From Nitrososphaerota archaeon (GTDB lineage: Archaea; Thermoproteota; Nitrososphaeria; Conexivisphaerales; Conexivisphaeraceae), in contig WYEM01000081.1 of assembly GCA_009903775.1 (NCBI GenBank), positions 1-64,000 of the forward strand: a stretch of 64,000 nucleotides of DNA, written 5' to 3'. The translations under genes and the position numbers were made by a program. Of this stretch, positions 13,719-23,715 are shown one piece after another. The notes beneath the pieces are model-generated. The model worked only from the letters and a program-made list of their open reading frames with translations. It searched no databases and had not been told where the DNA came from. Within the stretch, counting starts at the first letter, position 1, and each line of letters starts with the position of its first letter.

Positions 13719-14822
13719 TTGATGGGGGGGCTCGGGGCGGACGCGGGCATCCGCTGCCTCGGCATAGAGAGCACGGCGCACACCTTCGGGGTCTCGGTGG
13801 TCAGCGGCGACGGGAGGATATTGTCGGACGTCAGGTCCACTTACAGGCCGCCCCCGGGCTCCGGCATACACCCACGCGAGGCCTCGAGGCATCACGCCTC
13901 GAGGGCCCCGGAGCTCCTGCGCGGGGCGCTCGAGGCCGCGTCCGCGCGCATGAGCGACATAGACTGCGTAGCGTACTCCGCCGGGCCCGGCCTGGGCCCC
14001 GCCCTGCGCGTGGGGGCGGTCGTAGCCAGGACCCTGGCGGCCTACTACTCAAAGCCGCTGGTACCGGTGAACCACGCGGTGGGCCACCTGGAGCTGGGGA
14101 GGTTGCTGACGGGCGCGCGGCGCCCGGTGGCGCTCCTCGTCTCGGGCGGCCACACGGCGGTTCTCCTGCCGAGGCGCTCGCGCTGGCGCGTGTTCGGGGA
14201 GACGCTCGACATAACGGTGGGGCAGCTCCTGGACCAGCTGGGCAGGCACATGGGCCTCCCCAGCCCGGCAGGCCCCGAGCTCGAATCGATGGCCAGGGGT
14301 GGCTCGGAGCTCCTCGATCTCCCCTACGTGATCAGGGGGAACGACATGTCCTTCTCGGGGATGCTCACCGCCGCCAAGCGCCAGCTGGACGCGGGGGCCC
14401 GCCGCGAGGACGTCGCCCTCAGCGTCCAGGAGACCGCGTTCGCGATGCTCTGTGAGGTCTCCGAGAGGGCCCTGGCGTTCTCGGGGAGCGGCGAGCTGAT
14501 GGTGGTCGGCGGCGTCGCCGCGAACTCGAGGCTCAGGGAGATGCTCGGCTCCGTGGCGAGCAGGCAGGGCGCCCGCCTGGAGCTCGTGCCGCAGCGCTAC
14601 TCGGGCGACTGCGGCGCGCAGATAGCCTGGACCGGCCTCCTGCACTACGTGCACGGGCTCTCGGTGGCGCCGCACGAGGCAAAGGTGGTGCAGAGGTGGA
14701 GGCTCGACGAGGTGGTGCTCCCATGGATAGACCGACGGACCTCGTGGAGCTCAGGGTCATCGCGAGGGGCGCCGAGGCCGACATCGTGGAGGCGGAGTGG
14801 TTGGGCATGCGCGTCGTGCTGA
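13719..14822 (+). CDS. kae1: KEOPS tRNA t6A synthesis protein Kae1
   Basis: LGIESTAHTFGVSVVSGDGRI...HPREASRHHA...NHAVGHLELG...SGGHTAVLL...VGGVAANSRLREML; functional 3' end probably near 14730. Confidence 0.93.
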   Translation: MMGGLGADAGIRCLGIESTAHTFGVSVVSGDGRILSDVRSTYRPPPGSGIHPREASRHHASRAPELLRGALEAASARMSDIDCVAYSAGPGLGPALRVGAVVARTLAAYYSKPLVPVNHAVGHLELGRLLTGARRPVALLVSGGHTAVLLPRRSRWRVFGETLDITVGQLLDQLGRHMGLPSPAGPELESMARGGSELLDLPYVIRGNDMSFSGMLTAAKRQLDAGARREDVALSVQETAFAMLCEVSERALAFSGSGELMVVGGVAANSRLREMLGSVASRQGARLELVPQRYSGDCGAQIAWTGLLHYVHGLSVAPHEAKVVQRWRLDEVVLPWIDRRTSWSSGSSRGAPRPTSWRRSGWACASC

Positions 14823-16084
14823 AGAGGCGCACGGTGAGGCCCTACCTGAATCCGCAGCTCGACGCGCGCGTCCGCTATCGCCGCACGCTGAGGGAGGCCG
14901 CGGCCCTCCACGACGCGAAGCTCGCGGGGGTACCGGCGCCCACGGTGTACTTCGTGGACCCCATGGGGGCCGAGATAATTATGGAGATGATCGAGGGGCG
15001 CAGGCTGAAGGAGCTGCTCGAGGAGGAGCGCCGCGTCGACCTGATGCGCGTCGTGGGTGACTACCTCGGCAGGCTGCACGGCAGCGGCATTGTGCACGGG
15101 GATCCGACCACCTCCAACTTCGTGCTCTCGGGCGAAGTCCTCTACGCCCTGGACTTCGGCCTCTCCTTCAGGTCCAGGTCCCCCAGGGACCAGGCCACGG
15201 ACCTCCACGTGCTCAAGGAGGCCCTCGAGAGCTACCACAGCGACTTGTTCGAGGAATCCATGAAACTGCTGATCGAGGGCTACGCCGGGAGCTTCGGCGG
15301 CAGCCGGGAAGCGCTCGCCTGGCTGAGGAGGCTGGAGTCCAGCGGCAGGTACAGGGGTGACCGAGCCTTGGAGAGGTCGCTCTGCCTGATCAGCGGGAAC
15401 AGGCACAAGCTCCAGGAGATGTCCGTCGTCGCGGAGGCCATGGGGTGGCGCCTGCGCCCGTGCGAGGGCCGCAAGCTGGAGGTGCAGTCCGACGACCTCG
15501 CCGAGATAGCCCTCGCGGCGGCGCGCGCGGCGGCGATCCCCGGCTCCATAGTCGAGGACAGCGGGCTGTTCGTCAGGTCGCTCGGCGGCTTCCCGGGGCC
15601 ATACTCGTCATACGCGATGTCCACGATCGGCTACCGCGGCCTCCTCAAGCTCATGGAGGGCGTCGAGGACCGCGCGGCGCGCTTCGAGTCGGCGATCGCT
15701 TACACGGATCAGGCGGGGCGCATCAGGGTCTTCACGGCGCGCGTCTGCGGCGCCATAGCCGAGGAGCCAGCGGGGACCGGCGGCTTCGGCTTCGACCCGG
15801 TGTTCATCCCCGCCGGCTACTCCAGGACTTTCGCGGAGATGGATCTGCGCGAGAAATCATGGATATCGCACCGCGGCATCGCCATGTCCAGGCTGCTCAG
15901 GTGGCTCGAGGCGTACGGCGGAGCGCGCGGGGCCCCCCGCGGGCGACGCCCCCATCGGGACGCCGAGGCCCGCGGCGCCAGCGCACAAACCTTATATTCG
16001 GCGCGTCCGATCGCCGCCGGAGGTTGGCCAGGACCCACTCGCACAAGAGGGGCAAGTCGCACTCCACGAGGCCGCCGGCCCTGA
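14726..16084 (+). CDS. Bud32 kinase and RdgB/HAM1-type XTP/dITP pyrophosphatase in one continuous frame
   Basis: Bud32 part (RGAEADIVEAEWLGMRVVLKRR...GIVHGDPTTSNFVLSGEVLYALDFGLS), then ISGNRHKLQEMSVVAEAMG...VEDSGLFVRSLGGFPGPYSSYAMSTIG. Confidence 0.85.
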   Translation, partial: DRPTDLVELRVIARGAEADIVEAEWLGMRVVLKRRTVRPYLNPQLDARVRYRRTLREAAALHDAKLAGVPAPTVYFVDPMGAEIIMEMIEGRRLKELLEEERRVDLMRVVGDYLGRLHGSGIVHGDPTTSNFVLSGEVLYALDFGLSFRSRSPRDQATDLHVLKEALESYHSDLFEESMKLLIEGYAGSFGGSREALAWLRRLESSGRYRGDRALERSLCLISGNRHKLQEMSVVAEAMGWRLRPCEGRKLEVQSDDLAEIALAAARAAAIPGSIVEDSGLFVRSLGGFPGPYSSYAMSTIGYRGLLKLMEGVEDRAARFESAIAYTDQAGRIRVFTARVCGAIAEEPAGTGGFGFDPVFIPAGYSRTFAEMDLREKSWISHRGIAMSRLLRWLEAYGGARGAPRGRRPHRDAEARGASAQTLYSARPIAAGGWPGPTRTRGASRTPRGRRP

Positions 16085-16473
16085 AGTCGACGTCATGGAT
16101 AACGATGAGCCAGAAGGACATAGAGGGCCTGATAGTCAAGATGGCGCACGAGGGCCTGACGCCCAGCCTGATAGGCGAGAGGCTCAGGGACGAGTACGGG
16201 ATACCGAGCGTCAAGAAGCTCATAGGGAAGTCGGTTGTCGATGTGATGAGGGAGGCCAACGTGTCCCCTCCGATCCCCGAGGACCTGAACAACCTCCTCA
16301 AGAAGGCGCGCAGGATCATGGATCACCTGGCCACCTACCGCTCCGACAGGAAGAGCAGGCACGCGCTCGAGCTCGTGGAGGCCAAGATCCACAGGCTGTC
16401 CAAATACTACAAGCGGAAGGGGATCCTGCCGAGCGACTGGCAATATAAGGCGGTCGTTGCCCAGCTGGCGTAG
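16024..16473 (+). CDS. rps15: Ribosomal protein S15
   Basis: TTG start: LARTHSHKRGKSHSTRPP...YGIPSVKKLIGKSVVDVMREANVSPPIPEDLNNLLKKARRIMDHL; TATA-like cttatatt upstream. Confidence 0.93.
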   Translation: MARTHSHKRGKSHSTRPPALKSTSWITMSQKDIEGLIVKMAHEGLTPSLIGERLRDEYGIPSVKKLIGKSVVDVMREANVSPPIPEDLNNLLKKARRIMDHLATYRSDRKSRHALELVEAKIHRLSKYYKRKGILPSDWQYKAVVAQLA

Positions 16474-16479
16474 TGATCT

Positions 16480-17745
16480 TTGGCCGTGGAGCGCGAGGAT
16501 GTACTCGGGCTCATACGCAGGGTGGCAGAGCGCGGCGGGACCCTCAGGATAGCTTACAACGCGGACCTCGACAGCGCGTCGGCAGCGGCGATCGCGTTCT
16601 CGGCGGCCAGGAGGATGGGGGCGCGGGCCGTGGCGAGGCCGTACGAGGTCGTCCTCGACCTCTCGCGCGCAAGTCGTGAGGTCATGGAGGACGACGCGCT
16701 GCTCGCCATAGGGCTCCTGGTGAAGGGCGAGCCGTCGGCGCACGGCGTGAGGGACGCGATTCTGATAGAGCCGAGCGATTACCCGGCCATGAGGGAGCGC
16801 TTGGCCTCGCCCGCCCTCGGGTCCTCGGCGCTCTCCGCGCTCGAGGTCATGGGCGACGGCTCCCAGGTCCAGGCGGTCAGGGCCCTCGTGGGATACTACG
16901 CCACCAGGTGCTACCTCTCGGATCGCGCCTGCGGTGAGGCGGCCGCGCGCGCGTCGAGGCTCGGGGACCGCTTCCAGCAGCTGCCCGATTCGCCCATGAT
17001 AGCCCTGAGGAGGCTGGCGCCCCTGGACGCGGCCATCAGCCTGACCCCCTACCCCAGCATGGCGTACATGCTGGGGGACAGGCCGACGGTGGCCGAGGGT
17101 CTGAGGGAGGCCGGCGTGTGCGCCGACTCGTGTCCCACGCTGGAGGAGCTCGAGGGCAAGCGCGAGTCGGCCGAGGCCCTCAGATCCTACCTCTCCAGGG
17201 CGCTCCCTAAGGAGCTCTATCCCAGGCTGATCCAGAGGAGGATCCTATTGCGCGACGATGCGGGCCTCCTGTCCGACATGAGCGACCTGTCCCTGCTCGA
17301 GGAGTCGCTCATGTTCAGGGAGGGGCCCCAGTCTTCCCTGGTGGACTCGCTGGAGTTCTACCCCAGGGCGCTCAAGCGCGGCCTCGAGTCCCTCCTCGAG
17401 ATCTCCAGGTCCATCCCCAGGATCATGTCCCAGATCTCGCGCTCGGCGCAGGGCGGCGGCAGGGCGATTTTAGCGGAGGAGCTCAACCTTCCCAGCGCGG
17501 CCTCCCCCGAGGTTTTCGTGAAGTCCGCGGCATTCCCGATGCTGGAGGGCGACCGCATCCTGGTGTTCAGGCACCGGTCCGGCCTGGGCGGCGTGTACAC
17601 CGTGAGCGCCAGGAGCAGCTCCCCCGTGGATGCCCTGCTGTCGGAGGCCGAGGGCATGGGAGCGCACCACGTGACCTGCGGCCCCCTGGCTAGGATATGG
17701 GTCCCCGCCGAGGAGGACAGGAGGTTCCGCTCGCTCCTGACGTGA
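16480..17745 (+). CDS. recJ: RecJ-like DHH-family nuclease
   Basis: 421-aa ORF between rps15 and pcc1, the conserved archaeal context; LRIAYNADLDSASAAAIAFSAARR. Confidence 0.7.
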   Translation: MAVEREDVLGLIRRVAERGGTLRIAYNADLDSASAAAIAFSAARRMGARAVARPYEVVLDLSRASREVMEDDALLAIGLLVKGEPSAHGVRDAILIEPSDYPAMRERLASPALGSSALSALEVMGDGSQVQAVRALVGYYATRCYLSDRACGEAAARASRLGDRFQQLPDSPMIALRRLAPLDAAISLTPYPSMAYMLGDRPTVAEGLREAGVCADSCPTLEELEGKRESAEALRSYLSRALPKELYPRLIQRRILLRDDAGLLSDMSDLSLLEESLMFREGPQSSLVDSLEFYPRALKRGLESLLEISRSIPRIMSQISRSAQGGGRAILAEELNLPSAASPEVFVKSAAFPMLEGDRILVFRHRSGLGGVYTVSARSSSPVDALLSEAEGMGAHHVTCGPLARIWVPAEEDRRFRSLLT

Positions 17746-17749
17746 GGCG

Positions 17750-18043
17750 ATGGCCATGTCCGGGCCCGGGAGCCCTGCCAGCGCGCCGCGCCGGGTGCGC
17801 GTCAGGCTGCACGTTGATCTGGGATCGCCGAGGAGGGCGGGCTCCGCGCTGAGCGCGCTGCTGCCGGACAACGTGCAGTTGCCCGAGGGGATGGAGATCG
17901 AGATGCGCGCCGAGCGCGGCGGCCTGGTGATCGAGGCCTCGCACAGCGTGGAGGGCGCGGACACCCTGGCGGCCACCCTGGTCGAGGTCCTGGAGCACGC
18001 GCGCCTGGCGGGACTCGTGGCGCCCCTGGGCGACGGCGATTAA
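17750..18043 (+). CDS. pcc1: KEOPS subunit Pcc1-like
   Basis: 97-aa ORF; RRVRVRLHVDLGSPRRAGSALSALLPDN... between recJ-like and rps3ae. Confidence 0.7.
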   Translation: MAMSGPGSPASAPRRVRVRLHVDLGSPRRAGSALSALLPDNVQLPEGMEIEMRAERGGLVIEASHSVEGADTLAATLVEVLEHARLAGLVAPLGDGD

Positions 18044-18084
18044 ACGTTTATTAACGCTGTCGGGGACCGTCGCACTCGCCGCAG

Positions 18085-18777
18085 TTGTCGGCTAGGCAGA
18101 AGCGCGAGAAGGTCTGGCTGACCGTCTACGCCCCTCCCTACTTTGGAGGGAGCCCCATAGCCACCATACCGACCAGCCGCCCCGAGTCCGCGGTGGGCAG
18201 GGTCGTAGAGGTGACCCTCTACGACCTCCTGAAGCTCGACCCCTCGCAGTACGTGATAAAGCTGTACTTCCAGATCGAGAGGGTGGAGGGGGCGGAGGCC
18301 TACACTAGGTACAAGGGACATGAGTACACGGTCGAGTACCTGAACAGCCTGGTGAGGCGCGGGACCTCGATGGTCAACTGGATACACGACTACAGAACGA
18401 AGGACGGGCTGGACCTGCGCGTCTATGTGGTGGTCTTCACTCAGTACCGCATAAACACCTCGCGCAAGCACGCGATAAGGATGGTGGCCCACAACATCCT
18501 CCAGGCGCGCGTGCCGGAGATGACGCTCGGACAGTACGCGCAGGAGGCGGTGCTCGGCAGGCTCGCCTCGGAGATCCACAATGAGGCTAAGAAGGTGGCC
18601 GTGCTGAGGCACGTGGGCATCAGGAAGACCAAGCTGCTGACGAAGCTCGAGGAGAGGCCCCCGCTCGAGCTGCCGTACCAAATTGGGGGGATCTCCGGAG
18701 CCCAGGGCGCCGGGCAGCAGCGACGATCGTCGGCTGGCCCGGAACCGGTAATTCGCGGTGAAGTGATCGCGCTCTAG
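18085..18777 (+). CDS. rps3ae: Ribosomal protein S3Ae
   Basis: KREKVWLTVYAPPYFGGSPIATIPTSRPESAVGRVVEVTLYDLLKLDPSQYVIKLYFQIE. Confidence 0.93.
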   Translation: MSARQKREKVWLTVYAPPYFGGSPIATIPTSRPESAVGRVVEVTLYDLLKLDPSQYVIKLYFQIERVEGAEAYTRYKGHEYTVEYLNSLVRRGTSMVNWIHDYRTKDGLDLRVYVVVFTQYRINTSRKHAIRMVAHNILQARVPEMTLGQYAQEAVLGRLASEIHNEAKKVAVLRHVGIRKTKLLTKLEERPPLELPYQIGGISGAQGAGQQRRSSAGPEPVIRGEVIAL

Positions 18778-18888
18778 GGCTGGAGCGCGAGAATACCGAG
18801 GGGGGCTGACGCCCCCTCAGCGAGAGAACCGTGCCCCGGGAGGCCTCCGCGGCGCCTGTAGCACCCCGGTGGTCGGCTCGCCCCCAGG

Positions 18889-21072
18889 CTACCCGACGTA
18901 CTGGTAGATCAGGACCTGCGCCCAGAGCCCTCTGTGCGTCTCATAGATCGGGGTGCTGTAAGCCAGCCGTATCGGGTACGACGTCGAGTTGTAGACGAGG
19001 CCATAGGTGTAGAACGGGAGCTGATAGTATGGATAATAGTAGTATGGATAGTTGGGCTGCTGGACGTAGTGAGGGGATATCCCGACCAGCTGGCCCGTCA
19101 CGGGGTCTATCTGCGCCCACCCGACCCACCTTAGGGGCAGCATCTGGCCGATCAGCGTGTCATTGTAGAAGTAGTCCGTGAACATGCCGGTCGTCGAGTT
19201 TATGTATAGGCTCCTGTCGTACCCGGCCCAGACTATCATGGCGTCCACCTTGCCCTCGTCCCCGCCGAGCCCGTAGATCCTCCCCGACACCTGATATCCG
19301 CTCAGGTATGGATCGTTGTAGAGCCTGGACGGATCCACGCCGGTCGCGAAGACAGCTATGTATATCGGCCTGGAGGGATCGAACGACTTGAAGTAGTTCA
19401 GTATCTTGATCGCCTGCGTCTCGTTGTCCAGGAACATCTGCGCCACCAGCGATATCTGCGTGCCGTTGATGGTGGCGTTGTCAACCACCGCGGTCCTGTT
19501 GCCGACCACCTCTATCCAGTACCCGTAGTCCCACCAGGCTATCACCACCGAGTTGGCGGGCGTGCTGCTGTTGATCCAGGAGAGCGCATCGAGCCACGCG
19601 GGGTTGTAGCCCATAGTGGTGGCCGACGTGAGTATCGTCACCGGGGCGTTATTGGAGGGCACCCAGTGGGCGTAGGCGGGGTATGCCGTCATCGCCACCA
19701 CAGCCAGCACGAGCGCCGCCCTGCCGTACTTGTAGTAGTCCAGCCTGGCCTTCCCGCGCCTCGCCCTGCCCAGGACCGCCGGGCCGGGCGATATGCCCGA
19801 GACCGCGTAGTGGAGGCCTATCGGCGCGCCCACCGCGAGGGCGATTGAGAGGAACGGGAGCAGCTGCGCGAAGGAGGTGGCCACGTACATTGACCATAGT
19901 ATGAATATGGGCACCAGGACGGAGGAGAAGCGCCTCCGGCCCCTGCCGCCCCCGAGCATGTAGTAGCCGGCGGCTATCGCCAGGAGCACGAGGACGCCGT
20001 ACGTGGCGAGGACGCTGATGCCGCTCACGCTCTGCTGCTCAGCGACGGTGTTCAGGGGGGAGGGGCCTATCCTCATGAGCGGGTTGAGCACGGAGAGGTA
20101 CCTCCCCGAGAGGGCGTGGGGCGTCCTGTAGAGGAACGCCGCGACAGCGGCGACTATCAGCGCCGCCATCCCCAGCTTCGCGCGCCCGGGGACGAACCCT
20201 CCCCTGGCGACCAGCGCCGAGATGGCGCCGATGACCACCGCCCCGTAGAGCAGGAGCTCCGTGGGGTACTTCGCCCAGGAGAGCCCGGGCGATGGGAAGG
20301 CGGCCGGTATCAGGGTGGGGACTACGAACAGCACCTCCTTGAGGGGGAGGTTCTTGTCCACCCTCATCGCGAAGGGCGCCAGGAGGAGGGCGGCGCCGGC
20401 CACCCCGGCGAAGTTGACGGCCCCGCCCCACATCACCTGCACGTAGCCCAGCAGGACGCCGGCGGCCAGCGAGTACGTGTAGGATCTCCAGCCGGAATCC
20501 TCTACCCCGATGATCAGGAGGGCTAGGCTGAACGTGCCCAGCACGTAGGCGAAGGGGGTCCCCTTGTACCACCCGAAGTCGGTCCTGAGCATGAGCCCCG
20601 GGAGGACCGCTATGAGGAAGGACCCCAGGAGCGCCGCGTAGGGGTTCCCGGTTGCCCTCCTCACTATCATGAAGACCGGGAAGACCGCGAGGCCCCCCAT
20701 GGCGACCGGCGCCAGGGCGGCGTACTGGTAGAGGGTGATGTGGAGCCCGACGGCGCGGAGCGCCAGGTATAGGGCCGCGTTGAACAGATACAGCCCGTTG
20801 ACGCGGAGCGCGCCCAGGTCATAGCCCCAGGGATACCACGCCATGCGGTCCACGGTGTGGAGGAACTCTTGGATGCCCGCCGGGCCGTGCGCCTCCAGGT
20901 CCTCGACCATGACCGAGGTCGCGTAGTAGTGGAAATAGGGGTCGAACTCGTTCAGGTAGAACCCGTACCTCATGGGCATGAGCCTCACCGCGATTGAGAG
21001 GATCGCTGCGACGGCGAGCCCCAGGGGGACGCCGTACTCGCCTAGTACTTGCATCAGGCGCCCCGTCGACAT
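18889..21072 (-). CDS. aglB: Oligosaccharyltransferase AglB (STT3 family)
   Basis: 727 aa; N-terminal TM region with NEFDPYFHYYATS, WWDYGYW catalytic motif. Confidence 0.92.
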   Translation of the reverse strand: MSTGRLMQVLGEYGVPLGLAVAAILSIAVRLMPMRYGFYLNEFDPYFHYYATSVMVEDLEAHGPAGIQEFLHTVDRMAWYPWGYDLGALRVNGLYLFNAALYLALRAVGLHITLYQYAALAPVAMGGLAVFPVFMIVRRATGNPYAALLGSFLIAVLPGLMLRTDFGWYKGTPFAYVLGTFSLALLIIGVEDSGWRSYTYSLAAGVLLGYVQVMWGGAVNFAGVAGAALLLAPFAMRVDKNLPLKEVLFVVPTLIPAAFPSPGLSWAKYPTELLLYGAVVIGAISALVARGGFVPGRAKLGMAALIVAAVAAFLYRTPHALSGRYLSVLNPLMRIGPSPLNTVAEQQSVSGISVLATYGVLVLLAIAAGYYMLGGGRGRRRFSSVLVPIFILWSMYVATSFAQLLPFLSIALAVGAPIGLHYAVSGISPGPAVLGRARRGKARLDYYKYGRAALVLAVVAMTAYPAYAHWVPSNNAPVTILTSATTMGYNPAWLDALSWINSSTPANSVVIAWWDYGYWIEVVGNRTAVVDNATINGTQISLVAQMFLDNETQAIKILNYFKSFDPSRPIYIAVFATGVDPSRLYNDPYLSGYQVSGRIYGLGGDEGKVDAMIVWAGYDRSLYINSTTGMFTDYFYNDTLIGQMLPLRWVGWAQIDPVTGQLVGISPHYVQQPNYPYYYYPYYQLPFYTYGLVYNSTSYPIRLAYSTPIYETHRGLWAQVLIYQYVG

Positions 21073-21135
21073 TGCCGGCGCAGACCGCCGGCGCTCTATT
21101 TTAACTTATGGAGCCGAGGGGCATCGGACGCTACG

Positions 21136-21537
21136 CTATCGCGATGGGCGCCATCGTATCATGCCGCCGATGGCCAGCACCACGAGGTACCAGACCACCA
21201 GGAGCGCGGCGGACGCCAGGGCCAGCGCGAGCGCCACGCCCTCGTGATCCGACCTGCCGGATCTGCCGGACAGCGCGACGAAGTACAGCCCGAGCCCCAC
21301 GAGGATCGCCAGCGTCACGGTCTCGCCTATGGACTGCTGGAGGTACGCGGGGGGGACGAACGCCAGGGGAGGGACCCTAGAGCCCGTCAGCATGTAGTTG
21401 ATCAGGCCGGCCGCCAGGACTATCATGGCGGCGGCGTACCAGTTCCTGACGTCCATCACCAGGTCGAGGATCCTCCTGTAGCGCCCGGAGATGAGCCTCC
21501 TCGTGCCCCTCTTGGAGCCCCTCTCCTGGCCCGGCAC
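21136..21537 (-). CDS. Hypothetical multi-TM membrane protein
   Basis: 133-aa ORF with four hydrophobic segments, adjacent to aglB. Confidence 0.5.
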   Translation of the reverse strand: MPGQERGSKRGTRRLISGRYRRILDLVMDVRNWYAAAMIVLAAGLINYMLTGSRVPPLAFVPPAYLQQSIGETVTLAILVGLGLYFVALSGRSGRSDHEGVALALALASAALLVVWYLVVLAIGGMIRWRPSR

Positions 21538-21580
21538 GGGTCGCGGTCGGCCCGCTGATATATAAATGCGAGCCCGGCGC

Positions 21581-22609
21581 TCAAGTCACCACCTCGCTGA
21601 GCCTGCCCGACTCGGCGGCCTCCCTGATCTCCATGGCTATCCTCCTGCCCATGTCCACCGGCTCCCTGAAGTACATGAGGGAGTAGGGGCTCCCGTGGAC
21701 CATGTACACGCTGGTCCCCGCCACTATCCTGCCGGAGAACTCGAAGTACACGACCTCCAGCGTGTCCCGGACTATGGACTCGAGGGAGAAGGGGCCCACC
21801 GGCGGCCTCCCAGTGCGCTCCTGCACCGCGGAGGCGAACGACTCGCCGTCGCGGAGTACGGAGGGGAGCAGGGACTCCCTCAGCACGAGCGGCAGGTTGC
21901 CCACGACCACGAACGTGGGGTCCGCGAGCCCGAACGTCCTGCCGTCGACGTTCGACTCGTACCTCACGTCGAACCCGAAGAGCTCCAGCCTGCCCCTCAG
22001 GGGGCTGTAGAAGAAGTGGTGGTAGGCCGGCACCCCCACGACGTACTCCTGTATTATGTAGGGGCCCTCAACCCCGCGCAGCCTATCCCTGAGCTCCTCG
22101 GGGTCCCTGGCGAAGAAGTAGCCCCTGCCGCCCTTGGCGCCGTAGAGCTTCACGATGACCGGGCCGTCGACCTCCTCCGGGGAGCTGTAGGTCCTGGGCA
22201 CCCTGAGGCCCGCCTCCTCCATCAGCGACATCTTCCTCCGCTGGTCGGCCTCCCAGGCCAAGAGGTACCTGTTGCCGAACGTGGGCACGCGGATCTCCAT
22301 GGCCGCGCGCCACCCGACGTACTCGACGTAGCTGCCGTGCGGCACGATGACCGCCCTCCTGGACCTCAGCTCCTCGGCCGCGGCGGGCAGCTCCCGCAGG
22401 TCCATCTCCAGCACGTCGTCGACGAACCACATGCGGGAGTAGAACCAGCCGCGGCCCGGGGGCGCTATCGCTATCGTGCGCAGGCCCTCGCGCTTGGCCC
22501 CGAGCAGTATCTGGATCGCGGTGTGGCTGGCGACCGTTGCGACCGCGAGGTCCCCGGCGCCATAACCCTCCAAGAGCCCGCCGACGTCCGGCGCGCCCCC
22601 GGCGCTCAA
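21581..22609 (-). CDS. purP: PurP-family ATP-grasp ligase (5-formaminoimidazole-4-carboxamide ribonucleotide synthetase type), copy 1
   Basis: ATP-grasp ORF with PRTYSSPEEVDGPVIVKLYGAKGGRGYFFA; TTG start overlapping the upstream paralogue's stop (TTGA). Confidence 0.85.
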   Translation of the reverse strand: MSAGGAPDVGGLLEGYGAGDLAVATVASHTAIQILLGAKREGLRTIAIAPPGRGWFYSRMWFVDDVLEMDLRELPAAAEELRSRRAVIVPHGSYVEYVGWRAAMEIRVPTFGNRYLLAWEADQRRKMSLMEEAGLRVPRTYSSPEEVDGPVIVKLYGAKGGRGYFFARDPEELRDRLRGVEGPYIIQEYVVGVPAYHHFFYSPLRGRLELFGFDVRYESNVDGRTFGLADPTFVVVGNLPLVLRESLLPSVLRDGESFASAVQERTGRPPVGPFSLESIVRDTLEVVYFEFSGRIVAGTSVYMVHGSPYSLMYFREPVDMGRRIAMEIREAAESGRLSEVVT

Positions 22610-23715
22610 GTCACCACCTCGCTGAGCCTGCCCGACTCGGCGGCCTCCCTGATCTCCATGGCTATCCTCCTGCCCATCGACACCGGATGACGGAAGTAGA
22701 GCGCGCTGTACTGGCCGCCCACCCCCATGTACGCGTTCGTCCCTCCCCCTATCCTGGGGGCCACGTCGAAGACGACCAGGTCGAGCTCTGGCGTGACCAT
22801 CACCTGCAGCGTGAACGGGCCGATGACCCCGGGCGGCACGAGCCTCCTGGCGGCCTCCAGGAACCTGTGGCCGATGTCGAAGGCCTTCTCCAGCAGGCTC
22901 TCCCTCATCGTGGCGGGCTCGTGCCCGACCTCGACGTACCTAACGTCGGGGTCAAGATCCAGCTGATCCCTCGCCGGGAGCCTGTAGACGCCGTCCAGGT
23001 TGCTCTGTATCCTCCTATCTATGCTGTGGAGCTCCAGCCTGCCCCTCAGGGGGCTGTAGAAGAAGTTCAGGTTGAAGTGGGCGCCGACCACCAGCTCCTC
23101 TATGGATGCCGATGCCAGGTCCTCCATCCTTATCAGGCCGTGCTCGGCGAGCCTCCTGGCCTTCTCCATCAAGTCTCCGCCGTCCCTCGCGATGAAGAAG
23201 CCGCGCTCCACGCGCCTCGCGGCCTCCGGGAGCTTCACGATGACCGGGCCGTCGACCTCCTCCGGGGAGCTGTAGGTCCTGGGCCTCCTGATGCCGCCCT
23301 CGTCCAAGAGCCTGTAGTAGTTCGCGGGGCCGACCCTCTCCTCCCACCTCAGGAGGTACCTGTTGCCGAACACGCTGACCGGGAACCTGCGCTCGATGTT
23401 CTCGTAGCCGACGTAGACGGCGAAGGACCTGTTGGGCACGAAGACTGAGCCCTCCGAGCGCAGGTCGGAGGTCACGCGCTCGTCCACAATATCGGCGTAG
23501 TCGTCCAGGACCACGAGGCGGTCGACCACCGGGAACTCCCTGTAAGCCCTCTCCCTGCCCCTCCTGGCCACGGCGATCGTCCTGAGGCCCTCACCCTTGG
23601 CGCCGTCGAGCACGTCGAGGGCCGAGTGGCTTGCCAGGACCGCGACCGATACCTTCACGCTCCCGCCGACCAACCCGGATGGATTTAGCCTTGCCCCCGC
23701 GCGAGCGACCTGCAC
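22606..23715 (-). CDS. purP: PurP-family ATP-grasp ligase, copy 2
   Basis: Tandem paralogue: VAVLASHSALDVLDGAKGEGLRTIAVARRGRE...PRTYSSPEEVDGPVIVKLPEAARRVERGFFIA... Confidence 0.85.
   Translation of the reverse strand: MQVARAGARLNPSGLVGGSVKVSVAVLASHSALDVLDGAKGEGLRTIAVARRGRERAYREFPVVDRLVVLDDYADIVDERVTSDLRSEGSVFVPNRSFAVYVGYENIERRFPVSVFGNRYLLRWEERVGPANYYRLLDEGGIRRPRTYSSPEEVDGPVIVKLPEAARRVERGFFIARDGGDLMEKARRLAEHGLIRMEDLASASIEELVVGAHFNLNFFYSPLRGRLELHSIDRRIQSNLDGVYRLPARDQLDLDPDVRYVEVGHEPATMRESLLEKAFDIGHRFLEAARRLVPPGVIGPFTLQVMVTPELDLVVFDVAPRIGGGTNAYMGVGGQYSALYFRHPVSMGRRIAMEIREAAESGRLSEVVT

Noticed and set aside
19010-19060. Short TAGTATGGATAATAG-type direct repeats
   Set aside because: They encode a Tyr/Pro-rich segment of AglB (PNYPYYYYPYYQLPFY), so they are explained by coding sequence
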